In this document: piece after piece, positions 44,289 to 52,663 of the stretch
Layout: each line of letters starts with the position of its first letter
Position numbering within the stretch: the first letter of the stretch is position 1
Assembly: GCA_038232275.1 (NCBI GenBank)
Contig: JBBSIC010000005.1
Span: 25,185 to 89,184 of the forward strand
Direction: 5' to 3'
Origin: DATLGB01 sp038232275
GTDB taxonomy: Bacteria; Actinomycetota; Thermoleophilia; Solirubrobacterales; Solirubrobacteraceae
Length of the DNA: 64,000 nucleotides
Position numbers and translations under genes: made by a program
The notes under the pieces: generated by a model
What the model was told of the DNA's origin: nothing
Seen by the model: the letters and a program-made list of their open reading frames with translations, nothing else
Database searches by the model: none

Positions 44289-45342
44289 GCCGGCGGCCCA
44301 CCTTCGCGCATGGCCGGCCGTCGACCATCACGACATCGGCCGTGAAGTCGTCGGCGCCGCGGATCAGCGACGAGCCCACCCCGTAGGCGTCGACGGGCAC
44401 CCCGGCCGCCTCGAAGCGCCGGATGCGCTCGGCGTCGAAGCCGCCGGAGACGACGATCCGCACCCGCTCGAAGCCCGCCCCGTCGAGCGCATCGCGGACC
44501 GCGTGCACCAGCTCGGGCGCCACGCCGCGGGGCGCGTCGTCGGAGCCGAAGCGCTCGACCATGGCCTGGTCGGCGAGCCGCTCCGCCGTGTCCAGGCGCA
44601 CCGCCCACAGATCGTCGCCGAGCTCGCGCGCCACGGCGAGCGAGGTCCCGACGGAGTCGTTGTCGAAGTCGACGAGCACCGTGACGTTCATGTCGGCGGC
44701 GTAGCGCTGCGCGAAGACGCGCGCGGCCGCGACCGAATCCCCGCCGTAGGCCGCGATCAGGCCGTGCGGGACGGTGCCGACGCCGCGGCCGCCCCACCAC
44801 GAGGCCTGCGCGTCGGTGGAGACGCCGATCGATCCGCCGACGTGCGCGGCCCAGCCGTCGCCCGTCTGCACGAGCCAGTGGTCGTGGCGGGCGGGGAAGT
44901 AGAAGATCGACTTGTCGCCCGCGGCCTCGACCACGTCGCGGACGTTGGTCGTGATCAGCGACCGGCGCGCCAGGCAGCCCAGGTAGACGGTCTCCAGGTG
45001 GGCGAAGAGCGCGTAGTCGCCCTCGATCGTCATGACGGTCTCGAACGGGTCGATGCGGTCGCCCTCGTAGAGCGCCTTGACCTCGAGCGCGTCGAAGCCT
45101 GGGACCCAGCTGCCGCCGGGCGCGCCCCCGCCGGCTCCGGCCTTGAGCACCGCGATCGCCTCGTCGATCCCGCCGAGCAGCGCCTCCTGCTTTTGGAACA
45201 CCTGCATCACCACGCGCGGACGGTGCCCCTGCTCCTCCAGCAGCTGCTTGGTGAAGTTGAAGTAGGCGTCGGAGTAGTAGCCCTCGCGCAGCCGCTCCAC
45301 CGGCAGGCGGAAGGTCTCGGGCGGGAGGCGATCGCGCGGCAC
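44254..45342 (-). CDS. pncB: Nicotinate phosphoribosyltransferase
   Basis: A 362-residue enzyme of NAD salvage, joining nicotinate to PRPP. REGYYSDAYFNFTKQLLE, LEVKALYEGDRIDPFETVMTIEGDY, GDKSIFYFPARHDHWLVQ, DFDNDSVGTSL and VSGGFDAERIRRFEAAGVPVDAYGVGSSL mark the type II phosphoribosyltransferase fold with its phosphate-binding end loop. The GTG start at 45342 fits homologues; it is 24 bases from the divergent fgd start. It is shorter than E. coli PncB but in the range of actinobacterial homologues. Confidence 0.88.
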   Translation of the reverse strand: MPRDRLPPETFRLPVERLREGYYSDAYFNFTKQLLEEQGHRPRVVMQVFQKQEALLGGIDEAIAVLKAGAGGGAPGGSWVPGFDALEVKALYEGDRIDPFETVMTIEGDYALFAHLETVYLGCLARRSLITTNVRDVVEAAGDKSIFYFPARHDHWLVQTGDGWAAHVGGSIGVSTDAQASWWGGRGVGTVPHGLIAAYGGDSVAAARVFAQRYAADMNVTVLVDFDNDSVGTSLAVARELGDDLWAVRLDTAERLADQAMVERFGSDDAPRGVAPELVHAVRDALDGAGFERVRIVVSGGFDAERIRRFEAAGVPVDAYGVGSSLIRGADDFTADVVMVDGRPCAKVGRRLNPSARLDAVS

Positions 45343-45353
45343 GCGGGGGATCG

Positions 45354-45366
45354 TATGGTTCGGAGA
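45354..45366 (+). promoter_or_regulatory. TANNNT -10 box for a leaderless fgd transcript
   Basis: TATGGT (45354-45359) plus 7 bases precedes the ATG at 45367. A GGAG is only one base from the ATG and so cannot serve as a normal ribosome-binding site. The pattern is the same as upstream of ppx and the MBL gene. Confidence 0.55.
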
Positions 45367-46362
45367 ATGCGCTATGGCTACAAGGCCTCCGCCGAGCAGT
45401 TCGGCCCCACGCGACTGCTCGCCCATTCGCTGGAGGCCGAGCGCCTCGGCCTCGACACGGTGGCGGTCTCCGACCACTTTCAGCCCTGGCGCCACACGGG
45501 CGGGCACTCCCCGGCCGCGCTGCCGTGGCTCGGCGCGCTGAGCGTGCGGGCGCAGCGCGCGCGGGTCGGGACGAGCGTGCTCACGCCGACCCTCCGCTAC
45601 GAGCCGGCCGTCGTCGCGCAGGCCTTTGCGACGCTCGCCTGCCTGGCCCCGGGCCGCGTCTTTTTGGGCGTCGGCACCGGCGAGGGCCTCAACGAGACGC
45701 CCGCGACCGGCCGCGCCTTCCCGGGCGTCAAGGAGCGCCGCCAGCGTCTCAGCGAGGCCGTCAAGCTGATCAAGCGGCTGTGGAGCGAGGAGCGCGTCGA
45801 CTTCGAGGGCGAGTTCTACCGGACGGAGAAGGCGACCGTCTACGACCGGCCGGACGCGCCCGTGCCGATCTACATCGCGGCCTCGGGCCCGCTGGCCGCC
45901 AAGCTCGCCGGGCGCCTCGGCGACGGCGTCATCATGACCTCGGGCAAGGAGCCCGAGCTCTACGAGACGCTGACCGCCGCCGTCGCCGAGGGCGCCGAGA
46001 AGGCCGGCCGCAACCCGGCCGCGGTCGCGCGCCTGATCGAGATCAAGCTGTCCTACGACCCCGACCGCGCGTTCGCGCACGAGGCCTGCCGGCCGTGGGC
46101 GGCCCTCGCGCTGACCCCCGACGAGAAGTCCGCCATCGAGGATCCGATCGAGATGGAGAAGGCGTCGGAGGCGGTCGCCGGTCGGGCCCACACCCGCTTC
46201 GTCGTCTCCGCCGATCCTGACGAGGCGGCGGACGCGATCGCCACCTACGTGGACCTCGGCTTCGAGGAGCTCATCTTCCACTTTCCGGGTGATGACCAGG
46301 CCCGGCAGACGTCCGCCTTCGCCAAGGACGTGCTGCCGCGCCTGCGCGCGCGCTTTGACTGA
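45367..46362 (+). CDS. fgd: F420-dependent glucose-6-phosphate dehydrogenase
   Basis: A 331-residue luciferase-like monooxygenase-fold enzyme that reduces coenzyme F420 with glucose 6-phosphate. Similarity to mycobacterial Fgd1 extends over the whole length: GYKASAEQFGP, VAVSDHFQPWRHTGGH (active-site His and Trp), GTSVLTPTLRY, VFLGVGTGEGLNE (catalytic Glu), IEIKLSYDPD (Lys) and DPIEMEKA. It supplies reduced F420 for redox and detoxification reactions and implies that the organism makes F420. It is divergent from pncB. Confidence 0.92.
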   Translation: MRYGYKASAEQFGPTRLLAHSLEAERLGLDTVAVSDHFQPWRHTGGHSPAALPWLGALSVRAQRARVGTSVLTPTLRYEPAVVAQAFATLACLAPGRVFLGVGTGEGLNETPATGRAFPGVKERRQRLSEAVKLIKRLWSEERVDFEGEFYRTEKATVYDRPDAPVPIYIAASGPLAAKLAGRLGDGVIMTSGKEPELYETLTAAVAEGAEKAGRNPAAVARLIEIKLSYDPDRAFAHEACRPWAALALTPDEKSAIEDPIEMEKASEAVAGRAHTRFVVSADPDEAADAIATYVDLGFEELIFHFPGDDQARQTSAFAKDVLPRLRARFD

Positions 46363-46443
46363 CGCGTTGCAGGTGGCACGCCGGCGCTAATGTTCGCCGC
46401 CGCATCCGCCGATGGTGCAGAACCAACGAAAGGGCACAACCTC

Positions 46444-47853
46444 ATGAAGTCATTGCGCGTCCGGCTGGGGCGTATGACGCTCACCGCGTGCGTTATCGCC
46501 GTTGCCGCACTCTCCTTCGCCTCCGCTGCCGGCGCCGCCGCGCCGGTCTCGTTCTCCTGCACCGCCAACGCGGTGACCGCCCAGGTCTTGGGCGGCTCGA
46601 TCATCAACCCCGTCACCGCGGGTGGCGACGGCAAGCCGTGCCAGAACGCCATCGCCGGCCTGCCGAACACCGGCGAGGCGCTCTCGCTGGACGGCATCAT
46701 CACGGCCAAGACGGCCTACGCGGCCGTCGATCCGGGCGGCGACACGCCCATCGCCAGCAATCCCACGGCAGCGGCGGGCATCGAGGGGCTCGAGCTCAAG
46801 CTCGGCCAGCCGATACTCGGCGTGGGCGCCGCCCAATCCCGGATCACCGCATCCTGCGCCGGGGGGAAGGCCACCTTCACGCCGACCTCCGAGGTCGCCA
46901 GCATCTCGATCGGCGGCACGCCGATCGTGCTCGACGGCGTCCTGCAGCCGATCACCGACGGGCTCACGGACGCCCTCGGCGCACTCGTGACCGTGCGCCT
47001 GAACGAGGTCGTCCCGCTCTCCGGCGGCGGCGAGGCGGTGCGCGCCGCGCACATCACGCTGATCCCGACGAACAGGGCCGCGGTGGCCGACGTGATCGTG
47101 GCCGAGTCGCGCCTGGACCTCAACGGCGCGGCGTGCGACCCGAACCAGCCGCCCAACAACGGCGGGCCGATGCCGCCGACCACGCCGTCGGTGTGCCCGA
47201 CCGGCGCCGTCTACGACGTCACGCACAACGTGTGCGTGATTCCGGTGCCCGGAAGCCAGACACCGGGGAACCCGGCAGGCACCATCACCGGCCCCGGCTC
47301 GGTCGTCGTCGGGCCGCCCTTCTCGGGCCCGAGCGGCGGGACGGTCATCACCCTGCCGGTTGCCAGGAAGCGCTTCCCGAAGAGCCCGTGCGTGCGCGGC
47401 AACAGCCGCCCGAAGTACGCGGTGGTGGGCACCAACAAGGCCGACCGCATCACGGGCACCAACCGCCGTGACCGCATCCTCGGCCGCGGCGGCCGCGACC
47501 GGCTCGACGGCGGGCGCAACAACGACTGTGTCGACGGCGGCTCCGGCCACGACGTGATCACCGGAGGCCAGGGCAATGACCGCGTCTACGGGCGCGGCAG
47601 CCGTGACCTCGTCAACGGCGACGCGGGCACCGACCTGCTCTCCGGCGGCAAGGGCAACGACACGCTGAACGCCGCGTACGGCGCGGACAAGGCGTTCGGC
47701 GGCGCCGGCCGGGACAAGATCAACGTCGCGACGGCCGGCAAGAAGGCCACTGTCTACGGCGGCAAGGGCTACGACAAGGTCCGCTGCAACCCGCGCGAGG
47801 TCGATCGCATGCACGGGGTGGAGCGCATCATCGTCACCCACCGCCAGAAGTAG
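46444..47853 (+). CDS. Secreted RTX-like (hemolysin-type calcium-binding repeat) protein
   Basis: About 469 residues. The signal peptide is MKSLRVRLGRMTLTACVIAVAALSFASAAGA. The N-terminal half (about 30-230) is a beta-rich adhesion-like domain with no clear family. A Pro/Gly linker (about 235-305) leads to degenerate nonapeptide repeats GGxGxDxLx (GRGGRDRLDGG, GSGHDVITGG, GQGNDRVYG, GDAGTDLLSGG, GKGNDTLN) that form a calcium beta-roll. Start options are ATG 46390 and 46444; the latter begins at the signal peptide. It is likely a surface protein. Confidence 0.8.
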   Translation: MKSLRVRLGRMTLTACVIAVAALSFASAAGAAAPVSFSCTANAVTAQVLGGSIINPVTAGGDGKPCQNAIAGLPNTGEALSLDGIITAKTAYAAVDPGGDTPIASNPTAAAGIEGLELKLGQPILGVGAAQSRITASCAGGKATFTPTSEVASISIGGTPIVLDGVLQPITDGLTDALGALVTVRLNEVVPLSGGGEAVRAAHITLIPTNRAAVADVIVAESRLDLNGAACDPNQPPNNGGPMPPTTPSVCPTGAVYDVTHNVCVIPVPGSQTPGNPAGTITGPGSVVVGPPFSGPSGGTVITLPVARKRFPKSPCVRGNSRPKYAVVGTNKADRITGTNRRDRILGRGGRDRLDGGRNNDCVDGGSGHDVITGGQGNDRVYGRGSRDLVNGDAGTDLLSGGKGNDTLNAAYGADKAFGGAGRDKINVATAGKKATVYGGKGYDKVRCNPREVDRMHGVERIIVTHRQK

Positions 47854-47876
47854 GGACGCGCAGCGGCGAGGCGAGC

Positions 47877-47902
47877 GGGGCGGGCGCAGGAGCGTCCGCC
47901 CC
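47877..47902 (+). terminator. GC-rich hairpin after the RTX-like gene
   Basis: GGGGCGGGCGC, loop AGGA, then GCGTCCGCCCC gives an 11-bp stem with one G-T pair. It lies 24 bases after the stop and lacks a strong T-tract, as is usual in this GC range. Confidence 0.55.
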
Positions 47903-47937
47903 GTAGTCGATCTCAGCCGTCGGAGGGCGGCCCCGGG

Positions 47938-48114
47938 TCACCGCGGGGCGGATCTGCCGCCTCGGTGGCGAGCTGACCGGTCGGCGTCCTCCTCGCCCCC
48001 GGGCTCACCCTCGGGGCCTCCGCCGACCCCCTTGTGCTCGTACTCCTCAGGCGAGGGCTTCTGCTCCTCGGTTTGGTCGTCGCCACTCGTGCTGCGCCGT
48101 GGCTCATCGGACAT
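47938..48114 (-). CDS. Small acidic hydrophilic protein (58 residues)
   Basis: The reading frame begins MSDEPRRSTSGDDQTEEQKP and continues with SPEEYEHKGVGGGPEGEPGG and an Arg-rich tail. It has no hydrophobic segment and looks intrinsically disordered. A strong Shine-Dalgarno (GAGAGGAG, 6-base spacing) precedes the ATG on the minus strand, which is better than for most genes here. I do not recognise the family; composition resembles small stress-associated hydrophilins. It is a plausible real gene that a length cut-off would miss. Confidence 0.6.
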   Translation of the reverse strand: MSDEPRRSTSGDDQTEEQKPSPEEYEHKGVGGGPEGEPGGEEDADRSARHRGGRSAPR

Positions 48115-48481
48115 GCCTTGCTCCTCTCAACGGGTGCAGGGGGGCGCTACCCGCCTCGCGGGGGCACAACCACGTCCGACGAATCGGCCCCGGCTCGCGG
48201 CGATCGACGGTGCACTCGAAGGCAAGACACTTTCCCCGATGGTGCGATGTTCATCAACGGCGATGAGCCGCATATCGGTCGCGCCATCGCTGACGCTGGG
48301 GACGAGGGCCGGGCCGTTGCCCTCCGTTGTCCCGGTGGCGCCCGTCGCGTCCTCACGCCGGCACCGACCGCAGCCACATACTGTCGCTAGCGACGTGCCG
48401 CCGGGGAGCGCCGCGGAACCGACTGATGTTCCCCAGCGTTCCACGGCCGCCGCCACGCAACCATGCACGAGGAAGCCGCCG
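48115..48481. other. Intergenic stretch with a 12-bp palindrome
   Basis: No reading frame here has convincing gene features; overlapping frames on both strands are compositional. GTCGCTAGCGAC (48383-48394) is a perfect palindrome of unknown role. This gap marks the left edge of the pseudogene-rich region. Confidence 0.4.
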
Positions 48482-49639
48482 TCAACGTCGACGGAGGAAC
48501 TCGTCGAACATCGGCACTGTGAAGGCTGTGTCGCCGTGAGCGGGGCTGTAGATCATGCCTTTGGTGATGAGGGCTGAGCGACGCGGAGCGACGCTCTCGA
48601 CGCGGACGCCGAGGCGGTGAGCGATGTCGCCGGAACGATGCGGTCCCGGGCCCATCTCTGCCATCGCCTTGAGATAGATCCTCTCGGCTGGGGTGAGACG
48701 GTCCATCCGGACGAGGAAGAAGTTCTCGTCGAGCTTGTTGCGTACCAGCGGCTCGGCGCGGTCGACGTCTTCTCGCCCGATCGGTGATCGCTTGGCGACG
48801 TTCCAGACCTCGTAGCCCCATTCCTGGAGGAAGTAGGGATAGCCTTGCGTGTGCTCGAGGAGTTTGTCGAGTGCCTGTTGCGTGTATTTGACGCCCGCCT
48901 CGAGCACCGGGATCTTCAGCACGTCGCGTGCTTCTGCGGGTTCGAGCGATCCGATGTGCGGGAAGCGGAAGAGCCGCTCGGCGTAGGACTTCGCGCTCCC
49001 GGTCAAGCCGGGCAGCTGCGGAAGTCCGGCGCCGGTCAGGACGACGGGCAGATCGAGCTGGACGGTGCGATGGATAGCGGTGATGAGCGCGGCCAGCTCC
49101 GGCGCGGACAGGTACTGCACCTCGTCGATGGCCAACACGATCCCCGACTCGCGGTCTCGTGCCGCCTCCCCAGCGGCGACGAAGAGATCCGTGAGGTCTT
49201 CGGAAAGGTTTCCTGAGTCGCCCAGTCCGACCAGTGGATCGACGCCGAGGGAGATCGACGATCCATCCGGGAGCGTGTAGGTGAAGGACCTCAAGACGCC
49301 GAGCGCGCGAGCTGCTGCCCGTGAGGTCTTGCCAGCGCGGTCAAGCTCGAGAAGGATCCTTCTCAGCCGCCAGGCCAGCAGGGTGGCGAAGTCCCCGGTC
49401 TCCGGGGCCTCGATGTAGCCGACGCGCAGTCCCTCAGCTTCAGCGAGTTCGGCGAACCGGTTCAGCAGGACGGTCTTGCCGACGCCGCGCAGACCAATCG
49501 GCATGACGCTCTGGCCGGGACGTCCCTTGACCGCTCGAGCGACCGTCGTCCGGAAGCTCTTGAGCAGGGCGTCTCGCCCGACGAGCGCCGGCGGGGGACT
49601 ACCGGCGCCGGGCCGGAACGGGTTCTCGAGCTCGTCCAA
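48482..49639 (-). CDS. AAA-family ATP-binding protein (Orc1/Cdc6-like P-loop ATPase)
   Basis: A 385-residue cytosolic ATPase. It begins MDELENPFRPGAGSPPPALVGRD. Walker A is GLRGVGKTVLLN, Walker B IVLAIDEVQYLS, sensor 1 VVLTGAGLPQLPG. A C-terminal winged-helix (LTPAERIYLKAMAEMG, GDIAHRLGVRVESV, TKGMIYSPAHGDTAFTVP) follows. This type is widespread as a stand-alone ATP-binding protein on mobile and accessory DNA; a role in regulation or phage or plasmid biology is only a guess. Its first 14 codons and upstream region lie in a 123-bp repeat also present at 57274-57396. Confidence 0.82.
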   Translation of the reverse strand: MDELENPFRPGAGSPPPALVGRDALLKSFRTTVARAVKGRPGQSVMPIGLRGVGKTVLLNRFAELAEAEGLRVGYIEAPETGDFATLLAWRLRRILLELDRAGKTSRAAARALGVLRSFTYTLPDGSSISLGVDPLVGLGDSGNLSEDLTDLFVAAGEAARDRESGIVLAIDEVQYLSAPELAALITAIHRTVQLDLPVVLTGAGLPQLPGLTGSAKSYAERLFRFPHIGSLEPAEARDVLKIPVLEAGVKYTQQALDKLLEHTQGYPYFLQEWGYEVWNVAKRSPIGREDVDRAEPLVRNKLDENFFLVRMDRLTPAERIYLKAMAEMGPGPHRSGDIAHRLGVRVESVAPRRSALITKGMIYSPAHGDTAFTVPMFDEFLRRR

Positions 49640-49719
49640 GGTTGATAGAGCTTACCGTGACTTACCGAAGTTCGTGCTCTAGAGGATAAGATCGGAAAGG
49701 TCTATCAAGACCGTCGAAG
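49597..49719. repeat. 123-bp direct repeat, copy 1 (ATPase start and promoter)
   Basis: It differs from the copy at 57274-57396 at three positions. It contains the ATPase start and an inverted pair TTGATAGA (49642-49649) / TCTATCAA (49701-49708), with CGGTAAG direct repeats between them on the minus strand. These are AT-richer than the surroundings and look like promoter/operator DNA. Confidence 0.9.
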
Positions 49720-50027
49720 CCGCGCCGTCGTTTGAGTCGCGCGGCCCTCGTGGGCACGTGCGTACACGCCGAGGCGTCAGCGCCCGCGGTACCCGAGTGC
49801 GACGGCCGACAGGCGACGGTCTTGTGGCCACGGGACGTCACAACGTTCGCGAGGCGACCGCGGTTCCCCGGGTTCCCCGTGGGGTTCCCCACGGCGAGGT
49901 CACCATCACCTGGCCGACCGGCCATGTCAGGGCCGACGACCTCGCTCCGGCTCTGGCTCCAGCGGCGTAGCGGTACGGACTCACCGCTGATCGACGACAC
50001 CTTGACGTAGAGAACGTACTTTGAGCG

Positions 50028-50508
50028 ATGGGCCCCGCCGCTCAACCGCCACCCGACCCAGGCACCGCTGGCACGAGCGCCCGGCGTGAACACGAGCGCC
50101 GGAAGGCCAACCGAGAGCGTCGCGTGCGAAAGAAGCACCCGCGGATCGGCGGTGCGCTCCTCGCCCTTTCCGGGAGCCCGCGCACGAGCGCACATGGGCC
50201 TGGGAGCCGGGGGCGAGGAGCAGGTGGCTGAGTGGCTGTCGAAACGGCTCGTCGACGACGTGATCGTCCTGCACGACCGCCGGGTCCCACGTAGCCGGGC
50301 GAACATCGACCACATCGCCATCCTCCCTCGGGCGTCTGGGTCATCGACACGAAGCGGTACCGCGGACGAGTCGCGGTCGTGAAGCCACTCTTCGGGCAAG
50401 CCCGCCTGACGATCGCCGGCCGCGACAAGGGCCACCTCATCGTCGGGCTGGCCAAGCAGGTTGAGTTCGTCCGGACCGCTCTTGAGCGCATCGCGCCGGA
50501 CGTGCCGG
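50028..50508 (+). pseudogene. NERD (nuclease-related) domain protein remnant
   Basis: Homologous pieces lie in three frames. First EHERRKANRERRVRKKHPRIGG. Then GLGAGGEEQVAEWLSKRL and DDVIVLHDRRVP with SRANIDHIAILP. Then SGVWVIDTKRYRGRVAVVKP and LTIAGRDKGHLIVGLAKQVE, ending at RIAPDVPVPG. These are the NERD signature segments (GE..V, NIDHI, WVIDTK). At least two frameshifts and loss of the 3' part make it non-functional. It joins the next remnant at about 50510. Bases 49720-50027 upstream hold nothing convincing. Confidence 0.72.
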
Positions 50509-50786
50509 TACCTGGGGATCGGATTCCAGTATGCGGCGATCGCCCCGATGCGGGGGCTCGGGCTCGGCGACGGCGTACGCGCCGCGCTGCGCGCCGACGC
50601 TGTCTCGCTCGTGGCGTTCGAGATCAGCGTCTTCGGCTGGATGGCGCTGATGCAGCTCCGTGTGGTTCACCGATCCGCACCTCACCCCGGATCACGCCGC
50701 ATACTGGTTCTTTGATGCAGATCGCGATGGTGCTCGGATTCGGCCAACGTGTGGCTGTAAGGCGGAGCGTCAAGGAGGCCATGTGA
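50509..50786 (+). pseudogene. DUF4396 membrane protein 3' remnant
   Basis: LGIGFQYAAIAPMRGLGLGD, LRADAVSLVAFEISVFGWMA, and after a frame change LMQIAMVLGF and VAVRRSVKEAM match the C-terminal half of DUF4396 proteins. At least one frameshift occurs near 50700. The 5' half is missing; it is fused to the NERD remnant. Confidence 0.65.
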
Positions 50787-50800
50787 CGCGAGTTTCCGGG

Positions 50801-51545
50801 TCAGAGGCGCGGGCCGGTGCGCGGTGACACCGCCGAACCGCGGCGCAGCTTGAGGTCTCCGGGCGGGTCGCCGGTGAGCAGGAAGCCGCCGTCCGGCTGG
50901 GCGGCCACGCGGCCCTGCTCGGCCAGCGCACCGAGCGCGGTCGTCACGGCGGGCCGGCGCGCGCCGATGACCAGGCCGACCATCTGATGGGTGAGCCGGA
51001 TCGGGAGCACGATGCCGTCGGGACGGACCCGGCCCCAGAGGTCGGCGAGGTGCCAGAGGACAAGCAGCACGCGATGCTCGACCGACGCGAGCTGCGCCAG
51101 CACCAGATTGCCGGCCAGGCGCCGCGAGCGGTCCAGGGCGCGGCCGACGATCTCGGCGGTGACCTCCGGGAACGCAGCGAGCTTGGCGGCGGAAGGCGAG
51201 ATCGAGGACGGCGAGAGTCAGCGGATGCACGATCGTCCACCCCGGCGTGAAGGGGTAGACGGCGTGCTCACCGTCGTCCTGCCAGGGGCGCAGGATGTCC
51301 CCCGGGCCGAGCACCTCGGCCGCTCCGCGGTGCTCGAGCTGGACCGTGCGGACCATGTAGCCCTCGGCGACCAGCAGCCCGATGCCGCCCTCGACACCGT
51401 ATTCGTTCGGTTGCGGGCGCCAGGTGCCTGTGCCCACGCGCTCGATGCGCACGGGCAGCTGCCGCGCCGCCAATGCACGGCGCTCGTCGGAGAGGCGCTC
51501 GACCAAGTCCGGGTCGACGTCAGTCAGCGATCGCCGGTACGCCAC
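50801..51545 (-). pseudogene. Crp/Fnr-family regulator, single-base frameshift
   Basis: Frame 1 from GTG 51545: AYRRSLTDVDPDLVERL, VRTVQLEHRGAAEVLGPGDI (cyclic-nucleotide-binding-like domain), ending LAVLDLAF. Homology continues in another frame after about 51190: AAKLAAFPEVTAEIVGRALD, NLVLAQLASVEHRVLLVLWH, then the winged helix PIRLTHQMVGLVIGARRPAV and EQGRVAAQPDGGFLLTG. One extra base in a GGCGGCGG stretch would explain the break. Otherwise it is complete at about 248 residues, so it could be a recent mutation or a sequence error. Confidence 0.75.
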
Positions 51546-51599
51546 CCGCGCCACCCTATCCGTGATCGGGCGAGTGGGACGGCGGGTAGCGCGTGGGAA

Positions 51600-52228
51600 A
51601 TGGCTGCTTCTCCCCGGACCGCTGGCCTCGAGCGCGCCGGGGCAGCCGCCTGGCGGCTGCTGGGTCTCGGGCTGCTCGTCGTCGCCGCGTGGTGGCTGAC
51701 CCGCAAGCTCATGCCGGTCCTGCTCCCGCTGGTGGTCGCGCTGCTGCTCGCGACGCTCCTGCGCCCGCTCGCCGCGGCGCTCGAGCGGCGGCGCCCTGCC
51801 GCCCCGCAACGGCGGCGCTCGTTGCGATGATCGTCCTGATCGGGGCCGTCGCGACGGCCATCGCGCTCATCGTGCCGCCGTTCGTGTCCCGTTTGGAGGC
51901 GCTCGGCACGAACGTCCGCAGCGGCCTCGAGGAGGTCACCTACTCGGTGGCCCACGACCTCGCGGGGATATCCCGGGCGGAGGCGCACCGCGTTGTGGAG
52001 CAGGGGCTGAGCGACCTCGGCCAGCACCGGTCGCGCCGTGACCGTCGGCGGGACCGTGGGGGGATCGCCGGTGCGTTCCTCGCCGTCCCGTTCGCGACGG
52101 TCGGCGCGGTCGTCCTCGACCACATGCGAGCAAGCCGCACGCCGGACGTCGAGATGCCGGCGCCTGGCGAGCTCATCGCCAGTGGTTCACGACTTCCACT
52201 TGGACGCCCACGAGGCCAAGGTACGTGA
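51600..52228 (+). pseudogene. AI-2E family permease remnant
   Basis: WWLTRKLMPVLLPLVVALLL and ATLLRPLAAALERR (frame from ATG 51600), then LVAMIVLIGAVATAIALIVP (next frame), then after loss of the central membrane region GGIAGAFLAVPFATVGAVVL. Full members of the family have about 350 residues and eight helices; here only about 200 codons remain in two or three frames. It is divergent from the Crp/Fnr pseudogene. Confidence 0.72.
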
Positions 52229-52611
52229 CCGTGGCGGCGAGGGGCGCCAGCAGCCACGCGACCTCGGTGCCGAAGGCATGCGCGACACCTGTCGCCCGTG
52301 CCGAAGGCATGCGCGACACCTGTCGCCGCCCCTAAGCCGGCGGGCACGGCGAGGAAGTTCAACGCGCCGGCAAAGGGGAACGCCTGCTGCGGGTCCTCCC
52401 CGGCGTCGTCCGGCAGGAGCAGGAGCGCGGCGAGCTCGAGCAGCGTGAAGGCCACCAGCCCGCCCGCGACGAGCAGGAACAGCTCGCCCGTGTGCGGCTT
52501 GCCGTGCGTGGTGGTGAGAATCGCGACCGAGGTGGCGACGGTCAGCGTGTAGCCGTAGGCGGCCGCGGTCTGGCGCAGGGTCAGGCGCAGCGCTGCGGCG
52601 TATCTGGTCAT
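52173..52611 (-). pseudogene. Small four-helix membrane protein broken by a 31-bp tandem duplication
   Basis: From ATG 52611: RYAAALRLTLRQTAAAYGYT, LFLLVAGGLVAFTLLELAAL, LNFLAVPAGLGAATGVAHAF. A 31-bp duplication (52267-52328) shifts the frame. Removing one unit gives a continuous end EVAWLLAPLAATVTYLGLVG and VQVEVVNHWR with stop at 52173, making 135 residues. It is similar in layout to the protein at 56443-56877. The function is unknown. Confidence 0.72.
52267..52328. repeat. 31-bp tandem duplication
   Basis: GTGCCGAAGGCATGCGCGAC and the following ACCTGTCGCC occur twice, at 52267 and 52298, with a period of exactly 31 bases. Since 31 is not a multiple of three, it disrupts the membrane-protein gene. 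Confidence 0.92.
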
Positions 52612-52663
52612 GCGGCGAGCCGGGCGACGCGGCGCAGCACGAAGCCCATACCGACGACGTCGC

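Noticed and set aside
48032..48577. Open frames of 118-181 codons between the small acidic protein and the ATPase
   Set aside because: No start signals or motifs; one overlaps the better supported small acidic gene on the other strand.
49662..50435. A 257-codon minus-strand frame over the NERD remnant
   Set aside because: It is antisense to recognisable NERD segments and carries no motif of its own; its tail is only the repeat sequence.
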